Source: JBCDCP01 sp039181495
GTDB taxonomy: Bacteria; Pseudomonadota; Alphaproteobacteria; Rhizobiales; Tepidamorphaceae
DNA: 13,732 bases
Assembly (NCBI GenBank): GCA_039181495.1
Contig: JBCDCP010000081.1
Span: 1-13,732 of the forward strand
Direction: 5' to 3'
A model generated the notes under the pieces. That model saw nothing but the letters and a program-made list of their open reading frames with translations. It searched no databases and was not told the origin of the DNA. Within the stretch, counting starts at the first letter, position 1. The number at the start of each line of letters is the position of its first letter. This document shows, piece after piece, positions 13,208 to 13,732 of this stretch. Both the position numbers and the translations under genes were made by a program.

Positions 13208-13732
13208 CTAGCCCCTCCGACGCCGACGCCGACCACCACTGCCCGCACCACCGCCGCCTTCTTCACCGGAGTAAAAGCGCGGTGCGGGCAAGTCCACTGC
13301 CTGGCCGAGCTTGGGAAAGCCCTCGGTCCGGTTGGGAATTCCCATAGCGTTGACGAAATGCTCCTGGAAACGCGGCTCCAGCGCAGTTTCGATTTTCTCG
13401 ATGTCGCTGACGAGCTGTTCGATCTCGCGGCGGTGCCCCCGATTGAGCAGCGCCATGCGTGCGCCCGTCCCGGCAGCGTTGCCGACAGCGGACACGTTCT
13501 CGACGGCGCAGTCGGGGATCAGTCCCAGAACCATTGCGTATTTCGGATCAATGAAGCTGCCGAAAGCGCCGGCAAGCTTGATCCGGTCGACATGGGTGAT
13601 GTCGAGCTTCTCCATCAGCAATCGCACACCGGCATAGAGCGCGGCCTTGGCCAGCTGTATGGCGCGAACATCGTTTTGCGTGATGATAATGTCGATATCG
13701 CCACGGCGGATGACATAGGCGAAGGTCCGGCC
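13208..13732 (-). CDS. RACo/ASKHA-domain corrinoid activation protein, C-terminal part (5' end outside window)
   Basis: The frame is open to the window edge, so the true start lies beyond it; the visible part is 174 residues. It is the C-terminal ASKHA-type region (DUF4445, COG3894) of the reductive activator of corrinoid proteins. Diagnostic segments are ITQNDVRAIQLAKAALYAG, IKLAGAFGSFIDPKYAMVLG and VSAVGNAAGTGARMALLNRG. Family members carry an N-terminal 2Fe-2S domain and use ATP to return inactive Co(II) corrinoid proteins to Co(I), supporting methyltransferases that demethylate methylamines, betaines or methoxy compounds. The partner methyltransferase and corrinoid protein would be expected just outside the window. 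The end is odd: after the conserved region (ending near FYSGEE) comes a glycine-rich and then arginine-rich tail, GGGGAGSGGRRRRRRG. A GTG at 13627 is an internal codon, not the start. Confidence 0.9.
   Translation of the reverse strand, partial: GRTFAYVIRRGDIDIIITQNDVRAIQLAKAALYAGVRLLMEKLDITHVDRIKLAGAFGSFIDPKYAMVLGLIPDCAVENVSAVGNAAGTGARMALLNRGHRREIEQLVSDIEKIETALEPRFQEHFVNAMGIPNRTEGFPKLGQAVDLPAPRFYSGEEGGGGAGSGGRRRRRRG

Overview
The window reads as ordinary chromosome of a GC-rich alphaproteobacterium, probably Hyphomicrobiales (Rhizobiales) or Rhodobacterales. This rests on the mix of families: an ectoine hydrolase/deacetylase pair, a DUF1127 protein next to a LysR gene, and a RACo-type corrinoid activator. 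It is inference, since there is no rRNA or other phylogenetic marker. I see no insertion sequence, phage gene, tRNA, CRISPR array or integration scar. Genes are tightly packed and no gene-free stretch exceeds 200 bases.

Left part (1-5036): a MarR-type repressor gene and a small downstream gene that leaves the window (both minus strand) stand back to back with a two-gene RND efflux operon (lipoprotein adaptor plus inner-membrane permease, plus strand). The 194-base divergent gap holds a clean palindrome next to the marR start. This is a classic self-regulated multidrug or toxicant efflux arrangement.

Middle part (5128-10436): a BCCT-family osmolyte transporter is followed, with a 14-base overlap, by an unannotated 29-residue single-pass membrane microprotein that has its own good ribosome binding site. 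A hairpin separates these from a convergent alkaline phosphatase gene. The phosphatase belongs to the PhoA fold, but all three zinc-binding histidines appear to be replaced. A candidate PHO box lies upstream. Next come doeB and doeA (minus strand, stop and start overlapping), which convert ectoine to N-alpha-acetyl-diaminobutyrate and then to diaminobutyrate. The rest of the ectoine catabolic pathway and the dedicated uptake system are not in the window, so the BCCT protein is a candidate, but unproven, source of substrate.

Right part (10606-13732): a small NAD(P)-binding NmrA-like protein is divergent from a TetR regulator. The gap between them carries three copies of a 15-base palindrome, the last covering the tetR start codon. 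A LysR regulator follows and is divergent from a DUF1127 small protein. The window ends inside a gene for a RACo/ASKHA corrinoid-activating protein with an unusual Gly/Arg tail.

A loose theme links the middle and right parts: uptake and catabolism of compatible solutes. Ectoine hydrolysis is well supported. Methylated-amine or betaine demethylation through corrinoid proteins is only hinted at by RACo. The most interesting points are the metal-site-altered phosphatase, the transporter-overlapping microprotein and the triple operator over the tetR start.
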